The translations under genes and the position numbers were made by a program. A stretch of DNA of 64,000 nt, from positions 124,001 to 188,000 of the forward strand of contig JAVJRG010000005.1 in NCBI GenBank assembly GCA_040218535.1, in the 5' to 3' direction. Source of the DNA: Lacipirellulaceae bacterium. Lineage in GTDB: Bacteria > Planctomycetota > Planctomycetia > Pirellulales > Lacipirellulaceae. The notes beneath the pieces are model-generated. The model worked only from the letters and a program-made list of their open reading frames with translations. It searched no databases and was not told the DNA's origin. This document shows positions 25,483 through 33,730 of this stretch, piece by piece; position 1 is the first letter of the stretch, and every line of letters starts with the position of its first letter.

Positions 25483-25797
25483 ATGACCGAATTCTTACAG
25501 GTAATGATCACTGCCGGAACCCGTGCCGAAGCGGAAAGCATCGCTCGTGTGCTTGTCGAAAAACGCTTAGCCGCGTGTGTGCAAGTTTCCGGACCGATTA
25601 CCAGTGTCTACCGCTGGCAAGAGAAGATCGAGCAGAGCGAAGAGTGGAAGCTCACTGCGAAGACTTCACCGGCGCGATTTAAAGAACTCGCTGCGCAAAC
25701 CAGCGAACTTCACTCTTGCGATTGCCCAGAGATCGTTGCCACGGCGATTTCCGATGGGAGTAAAGCTTATTTCGAGTGGTTGGCCGAGCAGTTGTAG
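25483..25797 (+). CDS. cutA: Divalent-cation tolerance protein CutA
   Basis: A 104-residue protein (start MTEFLQVMITAG) matching CutA1 over its length. Motifs include the AEAESIARVLVEKRLAACVQ helix, the SVYRWQEKIEQSEEW hairpin, HSCDCPEIVATAI and a final YFEWLAEQL. CutA forms very stable trimers and has been linked to copper tolerance. An in-frame ATG at 25456 is possible but would add a non-conserved stretch. Divergent from the FAD/Fe-S oxidase gene with a 76-bp spacer. Confidence 0.95.
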   Translation: MTEFLQVMITAGTRAEAESIARVLVEKRLAACVQVSGPITSVYRWQEKIEQSEEWKLTAKTSPARFKELAAQTSELHSCDCPEIVATAISDGSKAYFEWLAEQL

Positions 25798-25902
25798 AAA
25801 CAGACTCAGAAGAAGGAGTTTCAATAAGACTTCAGCGTCTTGAGGTTCTGGTTTTGGGAACCCGACGCCGAATGTCTAGCAGATGCTCTCGCTCAGCTAG
25901 CT

Positions 25903-27276
25903 CTAGTTTGCGCGAGAAGGCTTTGACCGCAGGATCCGTCCGGGTGCTTGTGCTAGGTGAGGCTGCAGGCGACTGCGACCGAAGAGGAATCGACCGGAGT
26001 AAGCGAGGACAAGCATTGCGAGGAAGCAGAAAATGATCTGGTTCGTAAAGGTCGAGATATCCCCACGCGCCCAGCCAATCAGGTGACCGCTGGCCGCAGC
26101 CAGGAACGCAATCAAATAAGAGTTGTTCGGTTGGGTGATCAGCAGTTGGTCAACGAATCGCAGAGCGAACGCAGTTAGGAACGCATAGAAGACGAGCATG
26201 TGCAGCCCTCCTTCGTGGTAGCCGTGGCCGACGATTCCCGGGCCCCACGTCGCACGCGTATTGGCCTTGGCATCCTTGGGTAGTTCAAAGCCAAGACCAA
26301 TCGGTTTGTCTTCCCAGATAGCACGCGGAATGGGCGTCAAGAGGACGAACTTCAGGGCATTGAAGGGCTTGGTCTCGACTTCGTTCCGATAAATGTGGAT
26401 CGCAGTCAAGGAAAGTTGCGCGCAGTTCTGCCCTAAGAAGTGATCGGTCGAGGAACTCATCAGGCGCTTGGGGATCTCTTTCAACGCTGCGAGAGAACTC
26501 GACGCACTGCGATCTTCGGCAGCGACATTTTTAATGTCAATTCGGCTAAAGTGTCTAATCTCCGAATAGGCGGCGATGACCGCCATGCCACAGAAGCCGG
26601 TTATTCCTAGTACCATCAACGCGTAGCGAGGAGTTCGATTTCTCAGTGTTAACCAGTAAAGAGCAATCGGGACCACCGAAAGTACGCCGACCATGTTTCT
26701 GCGGCCACCACCAACAACAATGGCAAGCAAAACCGCGTAGAAGAAAGTTCCCAGCAAAATGCTCAGCAGGAACGGATTCTTCCGCTGCTTCCACCAGGCG
26801 ACGAATGCAAAGGCAAAGGCAAAGATGCTTCCCTTGCCACCGACCTGGAAGATGACCTGTCCAATTCCCTGAATGTTCAACGGGAAAAGCACAGCTAGGC
26901 CCATTAAACAGGCGATGGCTACCATGCAGAACAAAGTGGCAGGGGATTGGGGAGGCCATTTTCGGAAGCGACGATTCGCCAATTTTGCGGCGAAATTCAA
27001 TTTGTAATAGAAGAGAAACAGAAAAACGGTGAAGACGATCGCACCGACCATGTAGTCCATGTAGTCACGTCGTTCGAACTCTTTGACGCGAAAGAGTTCG
27101 GGCCAATAGCCGGCCGTGAGTCCCGAAATTCCAATGAAGTTGATGAGGCTCAACAACATGAAGTTCCACGTCGTGAGCAGATCGCTCTTGCGACGCAGGT
27201 AAGGGAGCAGAATCGCCACGCCGAGGACGAACATGTAGACCCAGCAGAACCAGACAAGTAGTCGTTCAGGGGGCAT
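25903..27276 (-). CDS. O-antigen polymerase-like (Wzy-type) membrane protein
   Basis: A 457-residue protein with about 11-12 membrane segments and a large extracytoplasmic loop in the second half (about 275-370, with LLTPIPRAIWEDKPIG and GPGIVGHGYHEGG). This pattern is typical of Wzy / oligosaccharide repeat-unit polymerases, which join lipid-linked repeat units outside the membrane. These proteins vary greatly in sequence, so the call rests on topology, loop motifs and context: it is the last gene of a polysaccharide cluster on this strand. Confidence 0.72.
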   Translation of the reverse strand: MPPERLLVWFCWVYMFVLGVAILLPYLRRKSDLLTTWNFMLLSLINFIGISGLTAGYWPELFRVKEFERRDYMDYMVGAIVFTVFLFLFYYKLNFAAKLANRRFRKWPPQSPATLFCMVAIACLMGLAVLFPLNIQGIGQVIFQVGGKGSIFAFAFAFVAWWKQRKNPFLLSILLGTFFYAVLLAIVVGGGRRNMVGVLSVVPIALYWLTLRNRTPRYALMVLGITGFCGMAVIAAYSEIRHFSRIDIKNVAAEDRSASSSLAALKEIPKRLMSSSTDHFLGQNCAQLSLTAIHIYRNEVETKPFNALKFVLLTPIPRAIWEDKPIGLGFELPKDAKANTRATWGPGIVGHGYHEGGLHMLVFYAFLTAFALRFVDQLLITQPNNSYLIAFLAAASGHLIGWARGDISTFTNQIIFCFLAMLVLAYSGRFLFGRSRLQPHLAQAPGRILRSKPSRAN

Positions 27277-27437
27277 GATTTACCTCTTCAGGGGAACTAA
27301 CGTGGCCGGGCCGGGGCCCAACCCTGAGTTATGCGATTCAAAGGGGGACTGGTAACCACTGTAAAGGTTGCTTATCTGCAGCCATTATAGGGGGTAATGC
27401 TGATTTACTTGGTAACATAATCAAGGAAATAAGTCGT

Positions 27438-28346
27438 CTAGCTGTCACATCCGGCAAAGTCGTTCCACGGGATGTTTCGTCCAAGCTCAAGCTGTCTCAG
27501 TCGACGAACATCTTCCCGGTAATACTGAATGAGTCGGTTGTGAAGTTGCTCAGATAGTTTGGGGGCTGACTGGCCGAAGAGCCGAGCCCAGCACAAGCGA
27601 TCTAAGGCAACGTTCATGCGATTCGCGATTCTCGAAAGCGGGTCTTTGCGGCGCTCGAAGAACTTTCCGCCGTGCTTGGCTTTTCTCAAAAGGCGGTCGA
27701 TTCCGTTCCAAAGGCGAAGTCGCGTCAGCGAATAGCTTGCCGCCATAGGGCGACTCCCTCCAGAGCTTGGCTGGAACGAACGCTCGACTCCGAGGAAGTC
27801 GTACAGCTCCTCGATGGTCTGCTGCCCCGCCTGCTTGATGTTTTCCAAAGTGACGACTCTTAATTGTTCCTCAGGGAAAAACTTGAGGTAATTCGCCAGG
27901 TGCTCGCCATAGAGACCAAACGTGAGGACCTCTGACGCTCGCGGGTACTCGGTGTATTGGCCGTCTAGTATTTTAGGCATTCCGACCTCAAGAGGCACGA
28001 TAGGAAGGAAGCCGGTCTTCATGTAATGGAAGTAAGCTGAGACCGCTCGCGCTACGGGGTTCCGCAACACGGCGATCAATTTCGCCTCGGGCAAATGCTT
28101 TGCGAGGCGTTCAGGACATTCGGGGAGCCCAAGTAGGTTGGGCCGCTTGAAACCGACCAGTTGCCCAGCTTGCGCTGCTTGAAAATGACTCTCGAAGGCA
28201 TCCATTCGCTCAGGCGAATAGAGCTCGCCCTCGAAAAAGGCGACTTCATACGGCGGCATGAAGATCTCGGGGTGCTCTTCAAGACACCGCAACACGTAGG
28301 TTGAGCCTGCTTTCTGGGCACCGATGACGACGAACTCTGGATGCAT
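27438..28346 (-). CDS. PAPS-dependent sulfotransferase
   Basis: A 302-residue cytosolic enzyme. The 5'-phosphosulfate loop is seen at the start (FVVIGAQKAGSTYVLRCLEE) and the 3'-phosphate site as LIAVLRNPVARAVSAYFHY. It transfers sulfate from PAPS to a hydroxyl or amine, here most likely a sugar, as it lies among glycosyltransferase genes. It follows the GT4 gene by 57 bp and precedes the Wzy-like gene, all on the minus strand. Confidence 0.88.
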   Translation of the reverse strand: MHPEFVVIGAQKAGSTYVLRCLEEHPEIFMPPYEVAFFEGELYSPERMDAFESHFQAAQAGQLVGFKRPNLLGLPECPERLAKHLPEAKLIAVLRNPVARAVSAYFHYMKTGFLPIVPLEVGMPKILDGQYTEYPRASEVLTFGLYGEHLANYLKFFPEEQLRVVTLENIKQAGQQTIEELYDFLGVERSFQPSSGGSRPMAASYSLTRLRLWNGIDRLLRKAKHGGKFFERRKDPLSRIANRMNVALDRLCWARLFGQSAPKLSEQLHNRLIQYYREDVRRLRQLELGRNIPWNDFAGCDS

Positions 28347-28403
28347 AGTGTTGACGATCGAAGTTGATGGAAACGTTGTTGGAGTCGTCGCTTGCGCGGT
28401 TGG

Positions 28404-29591
28404 TCAGCGATTTTTCGAATAGCAATAGCGGATGGCAGCCTCGAAACCATCGATCATGTTGCCGAGCGTAAATTCCTCGGTCGCCGTTTGCCAGGCGTTG
28501 CTCCCTAACTTATTGCGATACTCGGAGTCGGAGAGAAAACGCTCCAACGTGGACGCTAGTGCGTCGCTATCACCGTGCGGGAAAAGTGCCCCGTTCTTGC
28601 CGTCACGCAATGCGGCAATCTCAGGGTTGTGGCTGGCAATATGGCTGCCGGTGACCACAGGTAAACCATATCCGAAGGCATGCAGGAGACTCAGGCCGAT
28701 ATTCGCCGGGTAGCAGAAGACGTCAGCGGAAAGAAACCAGGCTGCCAGTTGCTCCTCCTCGTAGATTGCGCCTAGGAAGCGAACGTTTTGGGTGACACCG
28801 AGTTCCTCTGCGAGTGCTTTCAGGCGGAGCTGTTCGTCATTCTCTTTGCCAATCAGAATCACGTTGAGATGCGGGTGCTTGTTTCTCAGTTTCGCCGCTG
28901 CCTCGATCAACAGGTCGACCCGGTTGCCCGTTTCGAAACGTGAAACGTACAGAACAGTGGGGCCTTCGTTAAGTTCGTTCTCGTGCTTAAACGCTTCCAG
29001 TTCGTCCGGTCGGTCTAACCAGTGCTGACGAGCGGCTTGGACGGGTGCCTGGTCAAGGCTGTTGCATGCCACATAAACGCGATTCTCAGAAAAGCCCTCC
29101 GCCAGATACTGATCGGCCGCTGGCTGATTGTAGAATAGCAACGCATCGCTCAACTTGGCGATGCTCTGGCGGATGAGCCTTCGCGGCGTTGATTCGGCTT
29201 TGGAGTATCCGTGCCCCCAGAGGATCGTCTTGACGCCCGTGAGTTTTGCTTTCAGCAGCGTGGGGATTAGGCTGAGGTATCGAGCATTCCAGACAAGAAC
29301 GGCGACATCCGCGTTGCGTTTGCTGACGGCTCGCCCCTGGGCGGTGTGCCAGAGGAGTTCGGTGCCAAGAAACCGATGCTGACCAAGCGGGACAAGCTCG
29401 GAGCGAAAACCCTGAGCATCCACGTTCGGGATGCCGTCCAAGTCACCGTATAGGAGGTCGAACTCGATCCCCTCCCGAGCGGCAAGTTCTCGGAACACGG
29501 GGACGCGATACTTCGCGAGCGAAGGCTGTTGAATAACTACACGGATCGTTTCGCTAGGGCACTGATCGTCGTTTTCACTCTCCGTGGTCAT
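28404..29591 (-). CDS. Glycosyltransferase family 4, variant active site
   Basis: A 395-residue GT-B fold protein. The N-terminal domain carries RVVIQQPSLAKYRVPVFREL; the C-terminal domain carries VLYVSRFETGNRVDLLIEAA and the sugar-nucleotide region CYPANIGLSLLHAFGYGLPV. The usual E-x7-E pair of GT4 enzymes is replaced here (Asn and His at the expected places), as in some acceptor-variant enzymes. It starts with a 4-bp overlap on the upstream sulfotransferase gene, so translation is probably coupled. The sugar donor is unknown. Confidence 0.85.
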   Translation of the reverse strand: MTTESENDDQCPSETIRVVIQQPSLAKYRVPVFRELAAREGIEFDLLYGDLDGIPNVDAQGFRSELVPLGQHRFLGTELLWHTAQGRAVSKRNADVAVLVWNARYLSLIPTLLKAKLTGVKTILWGHGYSKAESTPRRLIRQSIAKLSDALLFYNQPAADQYLAEGFSENRVYVACNSLDQAPVQAARQHWLDRPDELEAFKHENELNEGPTVLYVSRFETGNRVDLLIEAAAKLRNKHPHLNVILIGKENDEQLRLKALAEELGVTQNVRFLGAIYEEEQLAAWFLSADVFCYPANIGLSLLHAFGYGLPVVTGSHIASHNPEIAALRDGKNGALFPHGDSDALASTLERFLSDSEYRNKLGSNAWQTATEEFTLGNMIDGFEAAIRYCYSKNR

Positions 29592-30496
29592 GGCTGGTCC
29601 GAGTGCTCCTTCGAGTCACAGGGCCATTGGTATCCGAGCCACAGCATCGTAGGTTCGATCCACTTGCGGAGAACGGTTAGGTCCTGCTCGGTCGCTGAGG
29701 ATCGTCGGCCAGTCGCGAGTTTGGGGTTGATGATGCTTTGGAAGTTTTCGAGTACGGCAGGCTCTGGGTCGAGGTTTGCGAAGCGAAGAATCTCTTCAAA
29801 GGCGGTCAGATCGAGTTCTTCCAGCTTCAGCTCATGGTAATTCTCCGCAGCTAGTCGCAGGCCGTCGCTACGGGCCGCTTCTGCACAGCTGCGCCATTGC
29901 AACGCGGCGACTTCAAGAAGGTCGAGCTCTTTGACCATGCTTCTCAAGCCTGGAATGCGAGGCCCCCAAAGATTCTGTCCGACCGCTTTGCTTAAAGGCT
30001 TCGGAGCCATACGACGCAGAAGTTCCATGCTGTAATAAGGAACCTGACGGAGCTTCACTTCGCTGAGCCGTGACTTCCATTTGCCGGGCATCATCTGCTG
30101 TGTGCCGTGGCTTGTATTCTGCCAAAAGGCGCGGATCGAAAGGGAAGAGTCGATGCCGTTCCGGGTGATGTGAATCACTCTAGCGTCCGGTAAGACTTTC
30201 AAGACGAATGCGATCCTGACCGAGTTGCTCGGCGTTTTTTCCAAAAGCCGCGTCTTGCCGGCTTGGCGGACTTGCTGAGCGAAACGCTGGCGGATGTGGG
30301 CAATGACTTCGGGCCGGGCGTCTTCGGGGCGGAGGGCGTCTGACTTCTTGTCGTTGCCATAGCGCCATGTGAGTCTAGGCTCTTCGACTTCGCAAACGGT
30401 CGAGTGCGCACTGATCAACTGGCCGAGACGTGTCGTGCCGGATCGCGGAGCTCCGACGACGACAATGGGCTGCCGCAACAATTCGTCGTCAGTCAT
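29588..30496 (-). CDS. Sulfotransferase family protein
   Basis: A 302-residue enzyme distinct from the one at 27438. The PAPS loop is VVVGAPRSGTTRLGQLISAH and the 3'-phosphate site is RVIHITRNGIDSSLSIRAFW. It overlaps the GT4 gene on each side by 4 bp (ATGA type), so the three genes form a tightly coupled set. The target is probably the polysaccharide made by the cluster; this is inferred from context. Confidence 0.85.
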   Translation of the reverse strand: MTDDELLRQPIVVVGAPRSGTTRLGQLISAHSTVCEVEEPRLTWRYGNDKKSDALRPEDARPEVIAHIRQRFAQQVRQAGKTRLLEKTPSNSVRIAFVLKVLPDARVIHITRNGIDSSLSIRAFWQNTSHGTQQMMPGKWKSRLSEVKLRQVPYYSMELLRRMAPKPLSKAVGQNLWGPRIPGLRSMVKELDLLEVAALQWRSCAEAARSDGLRLAAENYHELKLEELDLTAFEEILRFANLDPEPAVLENFQSIINPKLATGRRSSATEQDLTVLRKWIEPTMLWLGYQWPCDSKEHSDQP

Positions 30497-31677
30497 TGCG
30501 AAGCTCCCGCAGCCAGTGCTCTGCCGACCGCTTCTTCATACATTTCGACCATTTGTCCCGTCACGTGATCGGGAGCGAGCCAATCATGCACGTGCTGCCG
30601 ACCCTGCTGACCTCGCGTGGCAAGCTCTTCAGGGTCGGCAACAAGATCGGCGATTCCTTTGGCCACCGCTTTTGAAGTGTTCTCGACAATCGTCGCGCCG
30701 CCGTTTTGCAGATCTTCCCAAATGTCGACTCCGTAGGTCGTGAGTACTGGTGTCCCGCAAAGCATGGCTTCGACCGAGACGAGTCCGAAGTTCTCCTGGC
30801 TAGTTGGTAGGACGAACAGGTCCGCCGCCTCGTAGAGCGACAGCTTCAAATCGCCACGGACCATGCCTAAGAAGTTTGAGCAGTCTTGCAGGCCCAGCTC
30901 TTGGGCCTTGTTCTTGAGCATGGCGACATAGTCTTCTTCGCCAGGACCAGCGATCCAAAGTTTGAGATTGGGATTTGAGTTCCTCAAGGAGGCGACCGCT
31001 TCGAGCAAGCGTTCGATCCCCTTCTTCACGTGCAGCCGACTCAAGAACAATAGATTGATTCCCACGGACGCCAATTCCGGGAAGTGTTCTCGCGCCAGTT
31101 CGGGCCCGGGCAAGTTTGCGTAGGCCGGAAGATCAACCAAACAGGGAACCACTTTCCAACGTGCGCCGGGGGCATGTTGGCTGGACTGACGCTGTTCCTC
31201 TTGTGCCGTGCAATGGACGAAGGCAGCCTCCTCGAGCAATCGTCGTCCGCCGAGTGCAAGGTAGAGTTTTTTCTTCCAGCGTTTCTGTTCGATGCACCAG
31301 TCGTCGAGCATGCCATGCAGGGTGATCACGTAGGGGGTCGCCATGCGTTGACAAAGCCCCCCGACCTGATGATTGCTGGGGACCCAGGGCGTATGCAGGT
31401 GGACGACATCGCTGTCTTGGAGGTGCCTGGACAGAGTGCGTAAATCTGCCGCACGCATGCGTTTGCTGCCAGGTAGCAACGACCCAAGCTGCACGACGCG
31501 AGGGCCGTTCTCGTTCGAATCGGCTTCTTTCCACTCGGGTGGGCAGTCGAGCGCATCGTGTGTGAGAAGCGTCACCGATTGCCCTGCATCAGCCAGCGCC
31601 GTGACGCCATCTAGGATCGCGCGCACGACACCACCATCTTCCTCAACCATCGCGGGAAAATAATGGACGATATGCAC
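30493..31677 (-). CDS. Glycosyltransferase family 4
   Basis: A 394-residue GT-B enzyme. The N-terminal domain has MHIVHYFPAMVEEDGGVVRA and HLHTPWVPSNHQVGG. The C-terminal domain has LLFLSRLHVKKGIERLLEAV and the retaining-GT4 signature SQENFGLVSVEAMLCGTPV with both glutamates of E-x7-E. It is the first of a set of four-base-overlapping genes and lies 64 bp after the WecA-like gene. It probably adds a sugar to the lipid-linked repeat unit at the cytoplasmic face. Confidence 0.9.
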   Translation of the reverse strand: MHIVHYFPAMVEEDGGVVRAILDGVTALADAGQSVTLLTHDALDCPPEWKEADSNENGPRVVQLGSLLPGSKRMRAADLRTLSRHLQDSDVVHLHTPWVPSNHQVGGLCQRMATPYVITLHGMLDDWCIEQKRWKKKLYLALGGRRLLEEAAFVHCTAQEEQRQSSQHAPGARWKVVPCLVDLPAYANLPGPELAREHFPELASVGINLLFLSRLHVKKGIERLLEAVASLRNSNPNLKLWIAGPGEEDYVAMLKNKAQELGLQDCSNFLGMVRGDLKLSLYEAADLFVLPTSQENFGLVSVEAMLCGTPVLTTYGVDIWEDLQNGGATIVENTSKAVAKGIADLVADPEELATRGQQGRQHVHDWLAPDHVTGQMVEMYEEAVGRALAAGASQ

Positions 31678-31741
31678 GCTTACTGCTCGCAGGATCGAGA
31701 AGAGTTGGACACGAGGTAGTTTGACGAGAGCCGCCTGCGAG

Positions 31742-33283
31742 TCACACGGATTCGGCCGCGGTCTTGGCTAAGGCGTGTCCTTCGCCGTTGGTTTCCTCGA
31801 GAGCTGGCTCTTCGGGATGAAGGGCTTCTTGCTTGTGGCTTTCGAGGAGTTGGATGATCTCCGCTTCGAGCGGCTCGAGCATCTCGGCGAGGCGTTCGAT
31901 GGTCTCGCAGTAGGTCGAACCTTCTTTCCGCTCGCCAATGACTGTCAACTTGCCGACGGCATGGCCCCCGGAGATCAACGGTAGTTCGGTCCGCCATTGC
32001 TCGCGGCGTTCCGTGTCCGTGGGACGACGCCAGGTGGCGTGATAGCCTTCTTGCACGGCGGCTAGGTTGATGTCGAGACGCGCCTCGACCAGTTGCATTT
32101 TTTCGGCGAACTCGGTGACCGATTGCCAAAGCAAATTCCACTCTCGAGTGCCCTGTAGACGGAATGCCTCGCTACGGGCACTGTTTTGGCGAACTGGCTT
32201 AAGCAGGTTGTAACTGAGTGACTTGGCGCGACTGGCAAGCATGAGAAACTCAACGTGGCCGAATGCTTGGGTGAGAATCAGGATGCAAACCACAATTCCA
32301 ACACCAGCGAGGGCAAGCAGATCGCTGTGCATCAGCATGCTCAACAAGGCACCAATGCATGTGACGGCACAGCAGACGGCAACCACAGCGAGGACGCGTG
32401 TGTTCGTGCCGAACTTGTTCATCAGACGGTGATGCAAATGGCCGCGGTCGGTGGCGTAGATGCTTCTTCCCGTCATTTTGCGACGCACGATGGCAGCCAT
32501 TGAGTCGAACATCGGTAGTGCCCACAAGGCAATCGGCGCGGCCATGGCGACGGTGGCGGTCCCTTTCATCGCCCCTTCAATCGACAGCGTACCAACGACC
32601 AAGCCAATTAGCATGCTCCCCGCGTCGCCAAGGAACATCGAGGCAGGCGGGAAATTGTATTTCAAGAAACCAATGAGACCGGCGGCAACAGCGGCGGCTA
32701 TTAGCGCGACATCCATGCGGATGGGGTTCGAGACGGTCGTGGCCATCGTCGCGATGGCGATGCACAGGATGATACCAATGGTCGAAGCAAGGCCGTCGAT
32801 TCCATCAAGCAGGTTGAGTGAGTTAATCGCTCCCAGCAGCCAGAACATCGTGAACGGAATGGCAAGAACACCGAGCTTCACACGCCAGCCGAAGGCAACG
32901 AACTCGGGGATGACCAATCCCGAGGTGATCAGGATCAGCACGCCTAGAATCTGCCCAAGCAGTTTGTACTTGCCGGGCATGCCGTAGCGGTCGTCATAGA
33001 GACCTAGCATCACCATCCAAGCACCGGCGAGTGCCAGTGAACCCATCGTGGGCGAAATGTACTGGCGAATCTCAGGCAGAAAGAAAAAGGCTCCCGCGAG
33101 CGTAACGATCACGGACAGAAAAACTGCGAGACCGCCACCCAGGGCGACGTCTCCCTCGTGGTACTTGTGATGGCCATCCGGCCGATCGACGAACCCTGAT
33201 TTCCTCGCTGCCCAGCGAACCAGCATTGTCATGAAGTAGCTGACAATGACTCCAGCACAGGCAATGGCGAGTAGTTGCTTCAT
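31742..33283 (-). CDS. WecA/MraY-type undecaprenyl-phosphate sugar-1-phosphate transferase
   Basis: A 513-residue membrane enzyme that starts lipid-linked glycan synthesis by moving a HexNAc-1-phosphate from its UDP form to undecaprenyl phosphate. Family motifs are GHHKYHEGDVALGGGLAVF, NSLNLLDGIDGLAS (catalytic Asp pair), NFPPASMFLGDAGSML and ATDRGHLHHRLMNKFG. About 10-11 membrane segments occupy 1-355. A cytosolic extension of about 150 residues follows, with a coiled-coil-like end. It heads the minus-strand polysaccharide gene set; UDP-GlcNAc as substrate would fit the nearby wecB. Confidence 0.9.
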   Translation of the reverse strand: MKQLLAIACAGVIVSYFMTMLVRWAARKSGFVDRPDGHHKYHEGDVALGGGLAVFLSVIVTLAGAFFFLPEIRQYISPTMGSLALAGAWMVMLGLYDDRYGMPGKYKLLGQILGVLILITSGLVIPEFVAFGWRVKLGVLAIPFTMFWLLGAINSLNLLDGIDGLASTIGIILCIAIATMATTVSNPIRMDVALIAAAVAAGLIGFLKYNFPPASMFLGDAGSMLIGLVVGTLSIEGAMKGTATVAMAAPIALWALPMFDSMAAIVRRKMTGRSIYATDRGHLHHRLMNKFGTNTRVLAVVAVCCAVTCIGALLSMLMHSDLLALAGVGIVVCILILTQAFGHVEFLMLASRAKSLSYNLLKPVRQNSARSEAFRLQGTREWNLLWQSVTEFAEKMQLVEARLDINLAAVQEGYHATWRRPTDTERREQWRTELPLISGGHAVGKLTVIGERKEGSTYCETIERLAEMLEPLEAEIIQLLESHKQEALHPEEPALEETNGEGHALAKTAAESV

Positions 33284-33730
33284 GTTTGGTTAGCTTCCGA
33301 CGATTCCTAAATGATCGAGGAGACCGAGCCGGACTCGGGGGTTTGAGTTGAATCCTTAGAGCAACTGGCGGGCCGTTTCTGGCCGAAAGTGCCATACGAT
33401 GAGAGAAGAATCGCAAGAACACCCGATCCGGGATGATGCTCCAGGATCGGTCTTTTCGCGGAAAAACCCTTGTCCCGTAAGGGTTTGCTGCGATCTGAGT
33501 GTGCCTACTATCCCCTGCCCCCAACTTCACTGTTCACGGTACCAAATGCCATAGGCTTGTCAATGAAATGGTAGGCATCGCGGACGTTGATGACAATTTA
33601 CAACCTCTTGCGGCATAACGCGTTGGGCTGAGGCAACGTTCAGATTTGGGTGTTTGTAGGGGTTACACGGAGTGTGCAAATCCCCATGGGTTGCAGCAGA
33701 CGCCGTGCTCGAAATACCGATGGACACTCG
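33284..33730. other. Intergenic region before the WecA-like gene
   Basis: No gene is supported in these 450 bp. They hold one terminator-like hairpin (33460-33486). The promoter of the polysaccharide genes should lie between that hairpin and 33283, but no strong match was found. Confidence 0.4.
33460..33486 (-). terminator. Terminator-like hairpin after the GH95-like gene
   Basis: On the minus strand AAACCCTT pairs with AAGGGTTT over a 7-nt loop and is followed by further T residues. It lies about 245 nt past the GH95-like stop codon and before the WecA-like gene, separating the two units. Confidence 0.5.

Noticed and set aside
33072-33530. A 152-codon minus-strand frame overlapping the WecA-like gene start
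   Set aside because: It overlaps the clearly coding frame of the transferase and has no recognisable protein features.
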